Source: Paragonimus westermani (lineage: Eukaryota > Platyhelminthes > Trematoda > Plagiorchiida > Troglotrematidae). From it: 64,000 nt of DNA. The stretch spans positions 64,529 through 128,528 of the forward strand of contig QNGE01000954.1 of assembly GCA_008508345.1 (NCBI GenBank), given 5' to 3'. Positions 48,224 to 62,116 of this stretch are shown here, piece after piece. A program made the position numbers and the translations under genes. The notes beneath the pieces were generated by a model. It made no database searches. It was not told where the DNA came from and saw only the letters and a list, made by a program, of their open reading frames with translations. How positions within the stretch are numbered: the stretch's first letter is position 1; each line of letters opens with the position of its first letter.

Positions 48224-51200
48224 GTAACCAAATCTATCGAACTACCCATTTGTAATACGAGGGCATTCTGCAACAGCCGAACTGCCAAATGTATCTTTGC
48301 TGACTGACGTGGTGAGATTCTTTAGGCCGCCTGTGCAAACCAATTCACGTTAACTTTTACTTATTGGACGTGTTAGATTTGTTGAATATCGTCTGGTACG
48401 TTCGTCAGCTTATGTCTGGAGTGATGTTTTGTTCATAACAGTCCGAATTCAAATTGGTCTTTATTTGGCTTTGCGACTTGTAGTAAACATTCGCGAGGAA
48501 TTCTGTGCCAAAACTACACACAAACTATTTGCCTTCTTTCTGTAGCTATGACTGATTCTGTTAAAACGTCCCTTCTCGACATGTTTTGACACGTTTTCAC
48601 CACCATCTGCATCCGATTGTTTTGATATGCTAATTTTCCGTTGACTTGTCGTCGCTCGTTTATGGTCATTCCATTTTAAGGGCTTTCCTGTTAGCTAATT
48701 TGTGTGTCCGGCTACTTCACAACGGGGCTGAAACAGTCCCGTCAACCGACCGTGTGAATGAGCGTTAATAGAACTGTTAAGGTTGCGTTGGTGAATTAAA
48801 TGCCTTAAGTCACAGAGGGGAATTAATACTGTCCCGAATTCTATGGATCTGGAGGCAGCCGCGAACCGGGAGGAATTCTGTGCACCAGGTATTACTGTGA
48901 AATCCACAACGTCGCAATCTAATCAGAGCCTAACGTTCAATTGAACCATTTGGTGTAAAACTGCGAACGTTGGAAAATTGAAACATCTATAAGCATGAGC
49001 TATCACAGGGTGCTCTATCTTGACTGTTACTCATTTACACGTTTAACATACATTGGCTGCTCAGTGCTATAAAGTCAACGGAGGTTTAGCTAAGTTTGAT
49101 AAGGCTTCTTCACATAGACCGTATATTTTGCATGCTTGTGTAAAGTGTAACGTTGAGTATTTTGTATGGACATTAACAGTTTAGTAACAGCTGTCCACTG
49201 AAAGGAGGTACATGATAATCAAGCCACTAGCTCGAATTTACATTGCAGTTTGCAGCTAATGTGGTTCCATTCGAAGGAAACAACTGAAAGGGAGAAAACA
49301 TGTGCATGTCAGTCAGAAGAACTGGCGTTGTCAGGAAGAAATGGCATATGTAGTATCACAAATAGTTTATTAACCCCAGTTCCTGGAATTGCAATTCGCA
49401 AGAGTAGAAGAAAGTAAACGTTACTTCTCGATCGCATTTCGGATAAATCTAGCTCTTTAAGCCAAGGTATCTAGTTAGGACAGTGGTTCGACTTGGTTTT
49501 ATTCGGTGATTGTAAATTTAATGTCTGTGGTCATGAAGCGAAAAGTGAAGAAAATTACCGTAAACATAACAGCCATATCCGGTGGATATTTTCTGACGGG
49601 GCTGAACACTTTACATAATAGTGAGTATCTGAAGGCATCATTAAAAATGTCGATTCTACTTGATTATGGTAAACCAGCGTCTGTATGTTAAGCACAAAAT
49701 CTCAGACTAATTCATATTCGTCTACATAACTGAGCGGAAAAACGAACGATTATTCATAACGATAGGCAAAATATTTCCTTCAAAATCGAATTAATTGTGT
49801 GGTTGCTTGGGTAATCAGAAGCAATAAACGGATAGCCGGTTTTTCCGCGTACAACGGAGTAATTATAGGGGCCAACCAAAGCGAAATATGTGCACGCTTT
49901 ACAATTATAGCTAACAAACTGTTTAATAAGAATAACAAAGTGAATTGTCCTTCAGCATAAGAAGACGCGAGCAAGTTCACGATAAATGACTAAAGGTTCC
50001 AGTAAATGGAATAATGGAGAATCTCTTAGGGAGTCCCCAGTAAACTTATCACCGACGAATTTATTACGGCTGCAGACCGTGAATCTGGAAAACACACGTT
50101 GAACATTGCTTGTGCTCGGTCACTGCTTTTTCCGCGTGTTGGAATCTGATGACTGCTGCAAGACTAACACAGCATTGTGTGGAGCGATCGTAATTATATG
50201 AAATTGCTTTATTTTGGGAACGGACAGATGAAATTTTGCATTACAGCATGATTTACACTCAGACTCTTGAATATCTCGTTTGTAATTTTCGTAAGTTTTC
50301 AATTTTATTCATTGGCTGAAATGATAAAAATATGACAAAAGCCATGAGATAATTCAAGCATATCTTGTATCCACCTGCATCAACAGCCATGTACACCATA
50401 CGATTTTAGATTAAACACATAGCTGATAAATCTATTTTGATTGCGCCGTCAAATGTCAAACCTTGTTATGGTCATTTCTGGTGACTTTCACGTCTAAGCT
50501 CTTGGGTGCTGACATTCGATAACCTTTATTTCTACGATTTTTATCAGGCGCAGCTATCGAAGTGTATCACGATATCAGAGGAACTTCCATGTTCAGTTTG
50601 ATGACATATCACCTATATGTGTATAATAGTGAATGTTGTGAGGTCGTGCCTATGTCCTTATAAATTGTATTCTGCCCGCATCATCAGATGCTCAACCAAA
50701 TGGGAACACGATTGATAATCCTTATACCTAGACTCTTATCAATAAGTTTAACGTGACTATCATCACAATTACACATCTGTTTATCTCCAGAGTGTTGAGG
50801 ATACTGACTAAAAACGAGCATTTTTATAGACTAGCTTGGGACCAGAGAAGGAGTCCAGTTGTTAAAGCTTCAAATTACGACTTTGCACAAACACTCTTTT
50901 GGCAAACGACCGAGTGGTAAGGTATGCGAAGTTTGGCTGATAATCCTGATGTTACGGTTTGGATGGGAACTTGAACACTATATTCCGGGAAGAAAGCCGG
51001 TTCCATACCTTCTCTGTCGGATGTACAGATTTTATGAGCACAGCAAGGTGACGTCTGAGTAAAAACGGTATATAGTGCATAATTATAGAATTAAGTTTTC
51101 GACGGACGGAATGCCATGTTGAATCATCTAACCGGGATGTGAGGGGCTCACCTGAATTGAGCAAATTGTATTCATGTTCATAAGCTGTCGCAAATTTTTG

Positions 51201-53949
51201 ATAAATATCATTAAATGAACTGGTAACACTGACAACGTTTTCCCGGTGAATCAGTAATGAGAAGATTATTCACAATGCACGTGTGCACTGTTGCTCAAAC
51301 TAACATGTACCATGACTTCACTTTGACTTTGGCCTTTACCGTCTCAGTCAACGATCACAATAGATATGAGAGTACAGACAACTAAGGGAAGTAGTGACCG
51401 TTTTTCCAAACCCAGCTTAGTACTTGTCCATAAATCGAATCTGCCTGAAAGTTGCATTCTAAAGCGAATGCTGGGATTCGCTTGGACTGTTATTCCACTC
51501 ATGTCAACCACAATACCTTGCTACATATAAGAAGTGAATCTGCTGTTCTTCGAGAATTGTGTACATTTGAAGAGTATCACACTTTAATTTTAGTTTCACC
51601 ATTCTTAAAAACTATATGAAGTGTGGCATTTTATAGTACTCTACATTGGGGTTTCTCAGCCTCTTTAGCGCTGTTCATAGGTATCCCAGTAGGAATCTTT
51701 CGGACTACATTATATTGCAATTAGAATCTTGTTTTTTGATCTGATTATGTAAGAAATACCAAGCCAACTCAGAGCACATTTCTTTTAAGTCCATTGATTC
51801 AAGTAAGTTTTGCAACAATGTATTACGCTTTCATTTGATCAACATTTATTTTAAAAAAGATGAAACTCTGTATTCTTGTTATTCCTCAAGCTTTTTTTAA
51901 TTAGACAATCGCCCTGCTATTTGCCAAACAGATAAAACGAAACCAGTCAACTGTGGTAGCCTACAACTCAGTGGTTAAATGACCAGGTTGAGCGAATAAA
52001 TATGTGCATGCTTCATAGCATAAATATGTTCTCTTTCAATGTTGCCAGAGCTTGCTGACTTGGTATCCTTCTGAGGCTGTTCCATATATAACCATTGTGA
52101 AATTCCAACTCGCTAACTACTGGCTAATAAGTGGTGTCTGGTACTCATTCAGTCTTGAATACATAGGCTGGGAGGCTGAAACGAAAGGGTTATGAGCGGA
52201 ACCTGTTTAGTGATTGTTTTACTATGTACCTCACTATCACATTTGATATTGTGTACGTATGCTTTGTCTAGTGTTTTGTAAATTGGGAGTCAAGTTCGGT
52301 AGCTGCGCCACGTGACTTTGGCAGTCAAATAGACACTGTCCATGTGCTAACAGTTAAAATCATTTGAATAAACAATTGGCCATAAAACGTAATAGCAAAA
52401 TTTACAACCACATTTTTAAATCATCCATGTACTTACCCAACCTTGTTATGACTGTGTTTCGCAGTGGCAGAAAACATCGGAAAAAGGTAGTGTAGCTTTT
52501 TACTTGGGTTTGCGCCTAGAGACCTCAGGTACTTCTGACGCGGTGCTCTTGGATCGTACGAAATCTGTCTGGCAATTAGATAACTCAGTTTAAAACCTCG
52601 GTTGCTTGAGTGACGTGACTTACAGTTTGCTTTCTGAATATAAGGATGTTAACATGACTGTGCACAACGCTTGATGTAAAAGACTACCTTCAGCCTCTAC
52701 TCAAACTTTAGCTTAGAAAGACTTTGAGCGTGTGCAACCATATTACACAATCCATTCAGTTGATACAGTTAAGCTTTTCACTGCTGGAAAATTCTTTAAA
52801 ACATTAATGGATACTAGACTAATTGAGCTCATCCAAGTCCATTGAGAAAATGCAGGTGGGTCAAGCGCCACCTTAGCTTGGCTAGCTTCATATAAATGGG
52901 ACTGGCACGCTAGAAAATCTAAAAACTACATCCCGATCTGGTCATTATGGTTACAGGGCGAGTAAAATTTACCGGAACGAGAGGAAAAGCTTCACAAAAT
53001 ATAAGTCTGATAGCTTGTCGCAGAGCAAATTTCGTTAGATCGAATACACAGCTTAACAAGTTTGAGTGGTTTAATTCATTCACTGGACTCAGCCTAACAT
53101 ATCACTGGCATCCTTCGGTAATAGAAATCTCCATTATCGCCAATAACTTGTTTCAGTCAATCGTTCTCGATCTAAGGGAAAGCCAAGACGCGTAAAAAAT
53201 GGGAACGTACGTTCGACTATATTGGAAAGTTCAGTCTGGAGTAGGTACCAGCTGGAACAAACTGAACTTACCATGTGGCACAATCTTCTTATGGCTGCCA
53301 ACCAAAAATAATCAGTTTTGCTATCAACACGGTCTTTCTCTAAAACTGAAAACAAATACTTTTCGGTTCTAAGCGACAGCTGCCACACACACACTACGGG
53401 CGAGGGTGATATTTTGCAAATTTGGATATCTGATGGACGTACCGATACAGATGTACAGTCTGCTAGGCAGCACATAAGCATGCAAAAATGTAAAAGTCGA
53501 GAAACTTCTGAGCGTTGAAGTACCAAATTAGCTTAATTATCCCCAATTTCGGTGTCATACCGAAATCAGATTAGTGTTACACTGATGCAGTAGCGTTGAT
53601 TCTCCTTCGTTCTTTTTTCCTGACGTCATACACGCACACGCTATGCGTTACACGCTTGCATCATGAATACAAATATTAGGTATTTAGTGTGTTCTGTGCA
53701 GAAGACTTTAAGTCTAATAAATCACAATTTATTCTTTCTAAATATAATATCCCCCTCTTCTCGAAGGACTGTTCCGCCAGGTTAGCAAAATCAAAAGAAG
53801 TGCTAACTAACTGCTCTTTGCCGACTGGCCGCGAACCACACGAATGGAAACAGTCACACATCTCCACATGTGGATGCAAGAGTGAAATTGCAAACCGTTT
53901 ACTGGCAGTGTTTGTTCAGCAGTCTCCTAAGTAGGAGAGAGTTTATTAG
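48224..53949. other. Non-coding stretch
   Basis: The longest frame is 130 codons (53134-53526, minus) with no recognisable domain. No repeat copies recognised. Confidence 0.4.
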
Positions 53950-54580
53950 GTGATTGTTTCTGGACTCAGTTTGAAAACTTTGATTTTATCCCCTAGAAGA
54001 AGCACGGGTTTCTTATTGGACATCCTCGAATCTGCCGATGTAAGACTGAGCACTGATGTGGTCTCCCTGAAACTTGACAAGGTTGTTCACTCCAGCTTGA
54101 CACAGGGAATCCATTGGTTCCGCTTCAATCCGTATCGATTCACATATCTGAGAGATGTTCACACTGAACGTGGGTTTAACCTCATGGTGAATACACCGCT
54201 ATCACATGGGTTTACTGAAACCAGTTTCCTTTCACAAGGAATGGCTCTGTTCGATGTCAGACTACTCAGCGTAACCAAGCCACCGTTGTTGCTGTACGCC
54301 GATGACAAAAGCATGACGATTTTCGGTGCGCCTGGCCGACAGTTTGGACCGTTCAAACCAGTGATCCGTAGTAAGTAACTTGCTCGTCAATTTCAACACA
54401 TGTAAAGACACAAAAATTCGCTATCAAACCTGCGTTGAAGATTATCCCGTCGACAATAAGCTACTCGTGTCAGTATACGACCGAGACCCAGCAATCCTAG
54501 TGACAAACAGTCTGGGTCTGTCTAAAAATTGTTAAAACATCAAAATCGCCCCGAACCTGTTAGAAAGTATTTGTGGACCC
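53950..54580 (+). pseudogene. CR1-like non-LTR RT fragment, palm
   Basis: Plus-strand frame of 142 codons (53950-54378) covering the RT palm. It reads SPRRSTGFLLDILES (the HGFxPGRSTxxxLL region) and VVSLKLDKVVHSSL (the DVxxxDFSKAFDxVxH catalytic segment, with the Asp residues lost). RGFNLMVNTPLS and FTETSFLSQG follow (the RTFxVxVNGxxS...TSGVPQG region), and then LLLYADDKSM, an intact YADD box. After stops, the next part in another frame reads NKLLVSVYDRDPAILVTNSL (about 54455-54520), the ERDLGILVTNSLKPSK connector. One catalytic Asp pair is retained, but the first motif and frame continuity are gone. Confidence 0.68.
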
Positions 54581-55445
54581 TTCCACCTGTGTTAGTCCCC
54601 GTAATCCACATACGTTTAGAAACGGACAAACGGACCTGTCGTCCTTGTCATAAAAGTTTAACTTTTATCGGAATTGTTCAGAGATAATTCACTGGAAGAC
54701 GTTGGGTTCAAGAATTCCCTTGTGCACGGAGACTGGCAAAATAAGACCTATTGTCAGTGGAACGCAATCACCTCAAGGAAGGCTTAGTTCGCCCGTGCAA
54801 AATACGGCTCAGCGTAAATCATCTACTGGCACATAACATCCCACTGACTAAGGATGAAAGTTTAAGGGTCTCTGAAAGTGATAATGGGACAAACAATTAC
54901 CCTGAAGAAAGAGCTACCTCACAGTTTCACTCTGATTGCACTGGGAAACGTTGTCCATCCCTGTGATTACGGCTGAATCAGCTAAGTTTTAGAATATCAC
55001 CCGATCGGTATATGCACGTCAGACAACCAGCACTATATGCTTCCCAACCTTTATAATGGCTCAAACTCATAGGCCATCATCTTTGTATGTCTGTTTCAGT
55101 ATTCATTGCCTCAATGACTTCAGCTGGCAGTTACGTTGAAATTAACTTCCATTTAATTTCATCCAACTCTTCTTCACATCCACGACATGTTTTCATCCAA
55201 CGAATACGTAGGCTGGAAAGAAAACAAAATCCATATGTTTCTGGTAAAAGCCTACAAAGATGTAAATGAAGTTCACTTGAGTTCAGAAAAATCTGTGCAA
55301 AACGATGGGACGCACATTTATGGCGATATTTACAGTTTCCTCACTCCTGAGATCAAACATAGTAAAACAATATTTAAACGAAAGTGGTTTCTTGTAATTA
55401 AGGACACCTGTGAAGATATAAGTGAAGAGGACAAAAATAGCCTCT
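54581..55445. other. Non-coding stretch
   Basis: Short frames only (up to 86 codons at 55187-55447). No motif recognised. Confidence 0.4.
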
Positions 55446-55704
55446 GAAAGAGATCCAACCGTGAAGAGTCAGGGTTTCGACTGAATTCAAACCAAGGGCA
55501 GAAATAACATGATCAAACGCGGTAAGCGCTCTACCAACCAAGCTACGACGCCACACAAGGAGCTCGGACCTTTCATAATTGGACTCTGTTACCCACCGGT
55601 CCCACTGTCTCATGTGGAATATACCGAATGATCCGATGGACCGGCTGCCCCAGCAGGATTTCTCGAACATTTCATGCTGGAATCCATAAATGTCATTGTT
55701 GAGC
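55446..55704 (-). repeat. Family-A unit A6
   Basis: Minus-strand unit with the tail eroded at its start. The tRNA-like module is TCGACTGAATTCAAACC ... CTACCAACCAAGCTACGACG. The body contains ACCCACCGGTCCCACTGTCTC and GCCCCAGCAGGATTTCTCGAA. Clearly homologous to A4 and A5. It meets unit A7 head-on at about 55704. Confidence 0.75.
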
Positions 55705-55893
55705 GGTCGACCCCATGGATCATTCGGTGGGTTGTGTACGAGACAATGGGACGAGAGGGTAACAGAGTCCAAATATGAAATTTCTGAGCTGCCAGTGTGA
55801 CTTCGTAGCTCGGTTTGTACAGCGTTTTCCGAAATCGAGCAGTTTGTTTCTCTTGAACGTTCGAACCCAGCAAAGTGTTTCTGATAACTTTTG
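55705..55893 (+). repeat. Family-A unit A7 (5'-truncated, inverted to A6)
   Basis: Plus-strand unit lacking about the first 60 bp of the body. It retains GGATCATTCGGTGG, ACGAGACAATGGGACGAGAGG and TGTGACTTCGTAGCTCGG, and a degraded T-arm with GTTCGAACCC. With A6 it repeats the inverted arrangement of A2/A3. No direct repeat flanking the pair was found. Confidence 0.72.
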
Positions 55894-58800
55894 GAAGTGG
55901 CATATACAGGTTTAATTAATTGCTGAATCGTTAGATGGACGTTGGAACTTGATGCTTCGTATATGAAGTCTTGGCTAAAACTATCGGCTTGTAAATCTAT
56001 CTAAAATGGCTCATCCAACGTTTGCACTGTATTGATAAATACATTGACGATTAGCTGACAGTTCAGAGTGAGCGTTACGAATGGTCTCATGTATTAACCT
56101 ACACTCACCTATTCTTATGGTTGACTGAACAATGTTAGTCCTATTGCCATTCGCATAATTAGACTACCAACCAGATGCATCAAAAAACCGTTGCCTCATC
56201 TTTTTAATTTCATATAGTATATTAGGGGAGTGACTTAAGATTTCCCTCTTTATCTCTAGTTATGTGCAGACTGTCGACCATCCGCTTTTGTTAAGGTAAT
56301 TTTTGCAATAAGAAAATAAAAGGCCGTGGCCAAGCTTAGAGAACACCCTCTGGAATGCAATCAAAATCCCATACCAACTCTTTGTGAGTGTTTTCTTTGA
56401 TGTGCACAAGTTTCACAAACGACTGATAGTCACAAATTAACGTTTGTCACAAGCGGGCAGATATAAAACGACCACCTTTAAATTGCAAAACAGTGACCAA
56501 CTGCATCCTGAGCGTTGGCTGTCTTCATCTCACATTGTGTGTCGTATTTCTACGCAGCTTTAGTCAGTTGAGTGTAAAATCCCACATCACTTTCAGATAT
56601 CTGCACGCAAATGAAAATGAATATATTTTAATCTTTCAGTGAAGGCTGCATGTTGCGAGAGCGAATCGTCAAGACTACCAGTGTCTTATTGCTCGGAAAA
56701 GTGACAATTTCCAAACGCTTCCTCTTATTTTCATTAGTTTCATGCTGGAGAGATTCAGCAATCTTTGACGTGATACTTACAGATTATCAATGAACTAGAA
56801 TGAACATTTTACGCATTAGAATAATTTAATCGTAGCCCTAAACGGTTTGTGCTAGCTTACTAGAGAAACGACGTAAAAATTATTTATCTGCCTTGAATTA
56901 CGGCAAAACTGGTTGAGAATTTACATAGCACATGCTAAAATCATATAATTCCATTCGTTTTCTACGGTCTGTAAGAGACTTGAGGGCGGTCCCTGTTGGA
57001 TGGATAACATTAGTTGTTGTTGGATTTACGGTGCGTCACACGTCAGTTAAAAACTCGGCTTTTGATAACCAGTCGCTTTGTTTCCCCTAATTCTTCAAAA
57101 TCTTTCAGTAAAATATCACTTTATCCAAAATCCAGACGGCGTTGTGTTGCATCACTCTACGGGAAATTTTTCTTGATTTACACTAGCAACCGTTTTACAC
57201 AATTTATTTGTGAGCGCGGAATAAATTTTCTCACATTGTTATGGAGTTTCGGCAACCCTCCATGTTTAATCAGTGATATAAATCAATGCGCTCAATCAAC
57301 AGCTTGAAGTTGCTATTACGGTGCACCTTCCCGTCGGTTAGTATGTTATAGTCAATATGGAATTAGTGGACTATTTAAGACAAACACTACGAAGCATTGT
57401 CAGAGTGATACTGATTATAAGAACATGAAGTAACCACTGTTATTTTTAGTAAAACTCAAGTCTCTTGCTTTGAATGACATCTAAAACTTTATACACGATG
57501 TTTTTTCATTTCAAGATATTTTCACTTCACACAAATTACACTGATCTCGAATAATGAACGAATTAAAATCTTCATCGTTTCATCATTCAAATCTCATCGG
57601 TTCAAAGTAAATCAGTCTGCATCTGAATGTTATGAAGGACGCTTCTGATATGGCTTGTCTTTTCTCTGACAGCACTCATGAAGATCAGATTGTCTGAATA
57701 CTAATCTTGAAACTGTTGTGGGACTGGTAACAGTTGTATTTGGAATAGTGTAACAGTGGGGTTGTACTCACCTGCACTAATATTCGATGTTAAAAACGTC
57801 ATTTTGTAGACAGATGGTGAATGTTTTCACTGTTAAGGAGTCAGGTGATTTTCCTGTGCGCAAACAGAAGTGAACTCGTAACCTCCTGTACACAATGACG
57901 AGATCGCGGCTAGTCAAATTGGTTTTTCCGTCTGGTTAAAAATTAACCGCACGATTCGTGACTTTGCTTGGGATCAGTATTTTTGACTCGACACAAAAAC
58001 GTTTTGCATTTTGTTTTTAAATGCTTCCTTCCGCCACATGGTTTTCACCGGAACAGTATTTTGAGTAGTGAAGTCTTTTCAATGCGGTGTGCTAAATTCC
58101 ATTAAGTCTTATCTACGGAAGCTTAATTTTATCTTATATCAAACAAAGTACTTTGCTTTTACATCATACTGTATGAAAAAGATAAGTGACAGCTCTCGCA
58201 AGTACGAGGGTTAACTGTTTCTGTCGGTCGACCTGACACAGTTGGTTATCTACTTTCTTGTCTGTTCTTCAGGCTATGTGGGAGCTTTTAATTTTGCTGA
58301 GCTTACTAGTGAAGGTCAATGCATCTGTGTGTCGAGCTATTTTGAAAGTTTTAATTTGTTAGTAGGCTTACAGATGAAAAGTTGGGCTAGGATAGAATAC
58401 ATAACTTCAGTTGACAATTTTTTTATTCTCTTGAACACAAGCATTGATTTAGCTTTTTTCTGATCACTGATATCGTTTAGAATTGCTAATGGCATCTACA
58501 ACAATGCTTTTTCAGTTCAGACTTTTATCTGGCTGTTATACAGCAGCAATAGGAAGAAATCGTTCTGGGTTGTAAAAGTGAAAACTTAGGAGGATTAAAA
58601 AACACTTTCTGAAGCCCTTACATACATACTCGAACATTCTGTTTGCGTCAAACAGCCAGTTTGTGTGTGAGAGTGAAACAGAACCAACAAGACCAGTTGG
58701 TGGTATTTGCACCTGTTCCACGTCAATTACTGTCCCGACTCTACAGGTCAGTATCCCACCGATGAGGACATTCAAAGTAGTAATAGCAACTGGATGCCAT

Positions 58801-61800
58801 CCACTGCTCACGGCTGATTGAAACTATGGATTATCAAATGATGTAGGTTGATAGATACTTTCATGTTTTAGCACTAGCTGAATACAGCTAATGCTTTATT
58901 TGGGTTTACGCGAAAGAAAGATATTTTCAGGAAAACACCAAAATAATCTTGGTGATCATAACTTCCCATTGCCTCAAATATGCTCATTACGACGATGAGA
59001 ATAATGACATGTAGACGATCACACGTTTTCCATAGTTCCTCTTTAGGCCGATATTATATAGGGAGTTAATAGATTCGGACCGAGATAGAGATTGGAATTA
59101 TTATAGAGAAACTAGGTTACTGGTCAGTAAGCTGGCGATGGCTTGATTGCACTGGTTTCTCACATTAGTCCATGAGTTTGAACGTGTAGGTTGGCTATCG
59201 ATCTGGTGACTTTGTGGTCATGTTAGGTGCGAAGCCTATACAAACTCCGTTCGATGTTATAGTACCGAGTCAGTCACCCTGATTCCGATAACCTTGGCAG
59301 TACAAAGTGATTTCATTCGGATGGCTTTTGATGGGTTACCTGGCACGCGAGGATCCAATTAAGAGGAATGATCAGTGTTCACCTGGTGCCTGCTTTGAAC
59401 TTTCAGTTTTGTTTTCCATTCGGCATATCTACAGCTGAAACCCTAGCTTTCTTGCCACAAGAGCGTTACATAAATATTGAGAAGACAAAAGAGGACGATG
59501 GACTCCGAATGGAGGAATATAGGACAATTCTGAGCAAAGAACCCACATTGGTTTCATTCACGTTGTGGAGTACCTACTCTCTTAAATCTTGGGCTTTCAT
59601 ACACGGTTCTGTGTTATTCTTTCGATGGTGAAGTTTGATTTATACTAAAGTATCGGCTCGGTTTTTTAAAAGTGTAAGGTGTATTTTTAGCAGTCTTTCT
59701 TCTAGTAGTTAAATCATGTGGTTTCAAATAAACCGCAAGTGATATCTGAGTATGCAGATATGCAAAAGTTTATTTTGAGGGTGATATGAAGAAACGTCAG
59801 ATACCACAATAGGTGTTATTCGCACCACGAGGAATGGTCTTTGATGATAATGTTTTATTACGTTTTAAAAGTAAACATAAAATATCGCGCCTTATTTAAG
59901 TGCTTCGCTCAATAATCGTTCACAAGTCGGTTTTTTTTCACAAATTCATTTTATTACGTCCGGAATTTCAAAATTCTAACCTGCAGCAAGAGTCGTCAAA
60001 TTAGCCCAATATGTTCACCTGAAATCGTCTTCTGCAATGTTAAACAAATAAACACCTTGGGTTTTTTTGGAAGAATCGTAGTGTTAAAATTTTCGGGAAT
60101 TTTCCAATTTTTGAAATCCAGCCAAGGTAACAGTTCTGAAAACATTGTCAGAATCTTCCACTGACTGCTTTTGCCTGTCTGTATAGATAAACGTGATGAA
60201 GGCATGATTAGAGAAGCGTCGGGGAAACACTGGAGATAAACCAATTCTGTTGTTGCGTTGTTTGAAATAATCTTTTCTGTGGAGGATTCGAACAAGTCTG
60301 TGGATGGTCAATCCGCCTTGACGGTTCATCTATTGGAAGCTGTTCGTGTTAGTAATCTGTGAACTAGAATGAAACACCCCGTAAAGCCATTAAGCAAGAT
60401 AAAGTTCCGTGAGCAACTCAGGTTAACTAAATAAAATGTTGTGTTGTGTTTATTTCCAAACGCGTTGTCCATATAATTGTTTAGGGCCGATTTGGACTGA
60501 GATGTGTAACAGTGGGCTTGATCCGCATTTCACACAGAGGACTCAGTGGGCACCAAAATTAAGTTGGCCACTTTCACAAACAACCTTTACTAAGTCACCA
60601 AATGTGTCTTTTTTTATCTGTGTTCGTTTTCAGGTAGTCTGTCTTTATTGGTTTCGGATTTTCAGGACGGCATTTTGATACTGGGCATGCCGCTCACCAA
60701 CATCTTTCGTTTCATTCAGTCCTAGTGTCTTATCCACAAACAGTCCGACGGATTTAGTGTCACTGCTAACACAGAGGAAATAATGCGTAACATGTTAACC
60801 ATTCGTTATCATATGCATATCCATAACTTCATAAAACCGAACTTTTGGTGTTCGTATCAATATGTCAGCACACACCATGATCCTGATTGGTGTTTCTAAC
60901 CGCCTGGATTTTCAGAGATTAAACAAGGTATTTTTGGTGAACTAACATTAGGTAGACTGAAGATTATATGTAGCTAAACGTCTCCGAGGAAATGCGAACG
61001 ATCGTGGGCAAATAAACAAGCTTACATCAGTTGATGGTTTCCTTTCCAGCTGTTCGCACTAAACTTACCCGTTGTTCCCCCATAGTTCAGACGCAGCAAA
61101 ATACATCAGGACTATCAGAACGGGCTTCGCTTCCCAGTTCTGCATAAAGAAGAACATGGAATTCTATTGTGACTAAAAATACATCGTGCGGCTTGCTCAT
61201 ATCTGACGTTTGAAGATAATCATGAAATTGATAGCTTGAGTTGATGGTTTGGGTGTTCGAATTCTCGCCAGCGTTAGCGGTTAGATTATGAACGGTACAT
61301 CACCCAAGAAGGTGACACCATGCGCGCTCTGTGATTTTATCCTCGCTTTTCAATAGAGTTTTTCAAACGTTCACAAATATATAGAAACTACCCAATACCT
61401 TGAACTCATTTCCGATTAGTTACTTCCAGATCGTATTCAGCTTCACACTTCCAATCGGACTGAACACTTAGCGTTGTCTTTTAAACTTCTCATAAAGATC
61501 GCTTTCAGTGTTTTTATATTTTTCATGTAATGGTTGTTTCACTGTTAATTTGGAGATCATTTTTTGGCTGTGATAGTGTTCTTCATAGGGTCTTGGTTGG
61601 GTTGCATGTTGTCATGTTACCATCTAAAGGCAGAATTCTCAAATGTTTTGCGATATGACCATCCGGCTGATTGATAACTCCATAGCGTCCGAGTTTCATT
61701 CCGTTTCGAACACTGTATGATGTGTTGCAAGGCTTATGTTTACTTCAAAGTAAACTGCAACCTGCACGCAACAGTCTTTCCGACAATCGGTACAGTACAT

Positions 61801-62116
61801 GGTATACACGTCATTCATTATTCATACTACACTATAGCCCGAGCGCAGGAAACGACGTGTCGATAACTTCCAAGGTCGTTCAAATGTATATCTTGAGACT
61901 CAGCTTCTGAGGAACAAAATAAACAGGGTGAACTTGTTTATAGTTTGATTACAGCCTTTCGGTGATTATTATCGAGAGAGAACTAATTTTCCAGTTTTTG
62001 AAAAGAAAATTCTTGTATATATCCTTGTTGCCCAAATTTATATGAGTACTCCAATTGTAATTGAGTTCTGTGCATTAGTTTCTTGATTACTGAGCACAAC
62101 TGGGTTCTGATTAACT
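55894..62116. other. Non-coding stretch
   Basis: Short frames only (up to 99 codons). A minus-strand segment near 60.0-60.1 kb has a weak PLE-linker resemblance and a tRNA-like fragment occurs at 61.26-61.33 kb. Otherwise nothing recognised. Confidence 0.4.
61258..61328 (-). repeat. tRNA-like fragment (possible third SINE family)
   Basis: The minus strand contains a box-B-like GAATTCGAACAC, preceded by a possible box A around GATGTACCGTTCAT. No cloverleaf can be folded convincingly, and no second copy was found in the window. Confidence 0.28.

Noticed and set aside
58536..58811. 91-codon minus-strand frame considered as a retroelement or membrane protein piece
   Set aside because: No conserved motif, no splice context. 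Consistent with chance.
61561..61675. Hydrophobic plus-strand frame considered as the missing first transmembrane exon of the HIG1-like gene
   Set aside because: It lacks the Pro-x-x-Pro-x-Gly signature of HIG1 helix one and has no donor at a fitting place.
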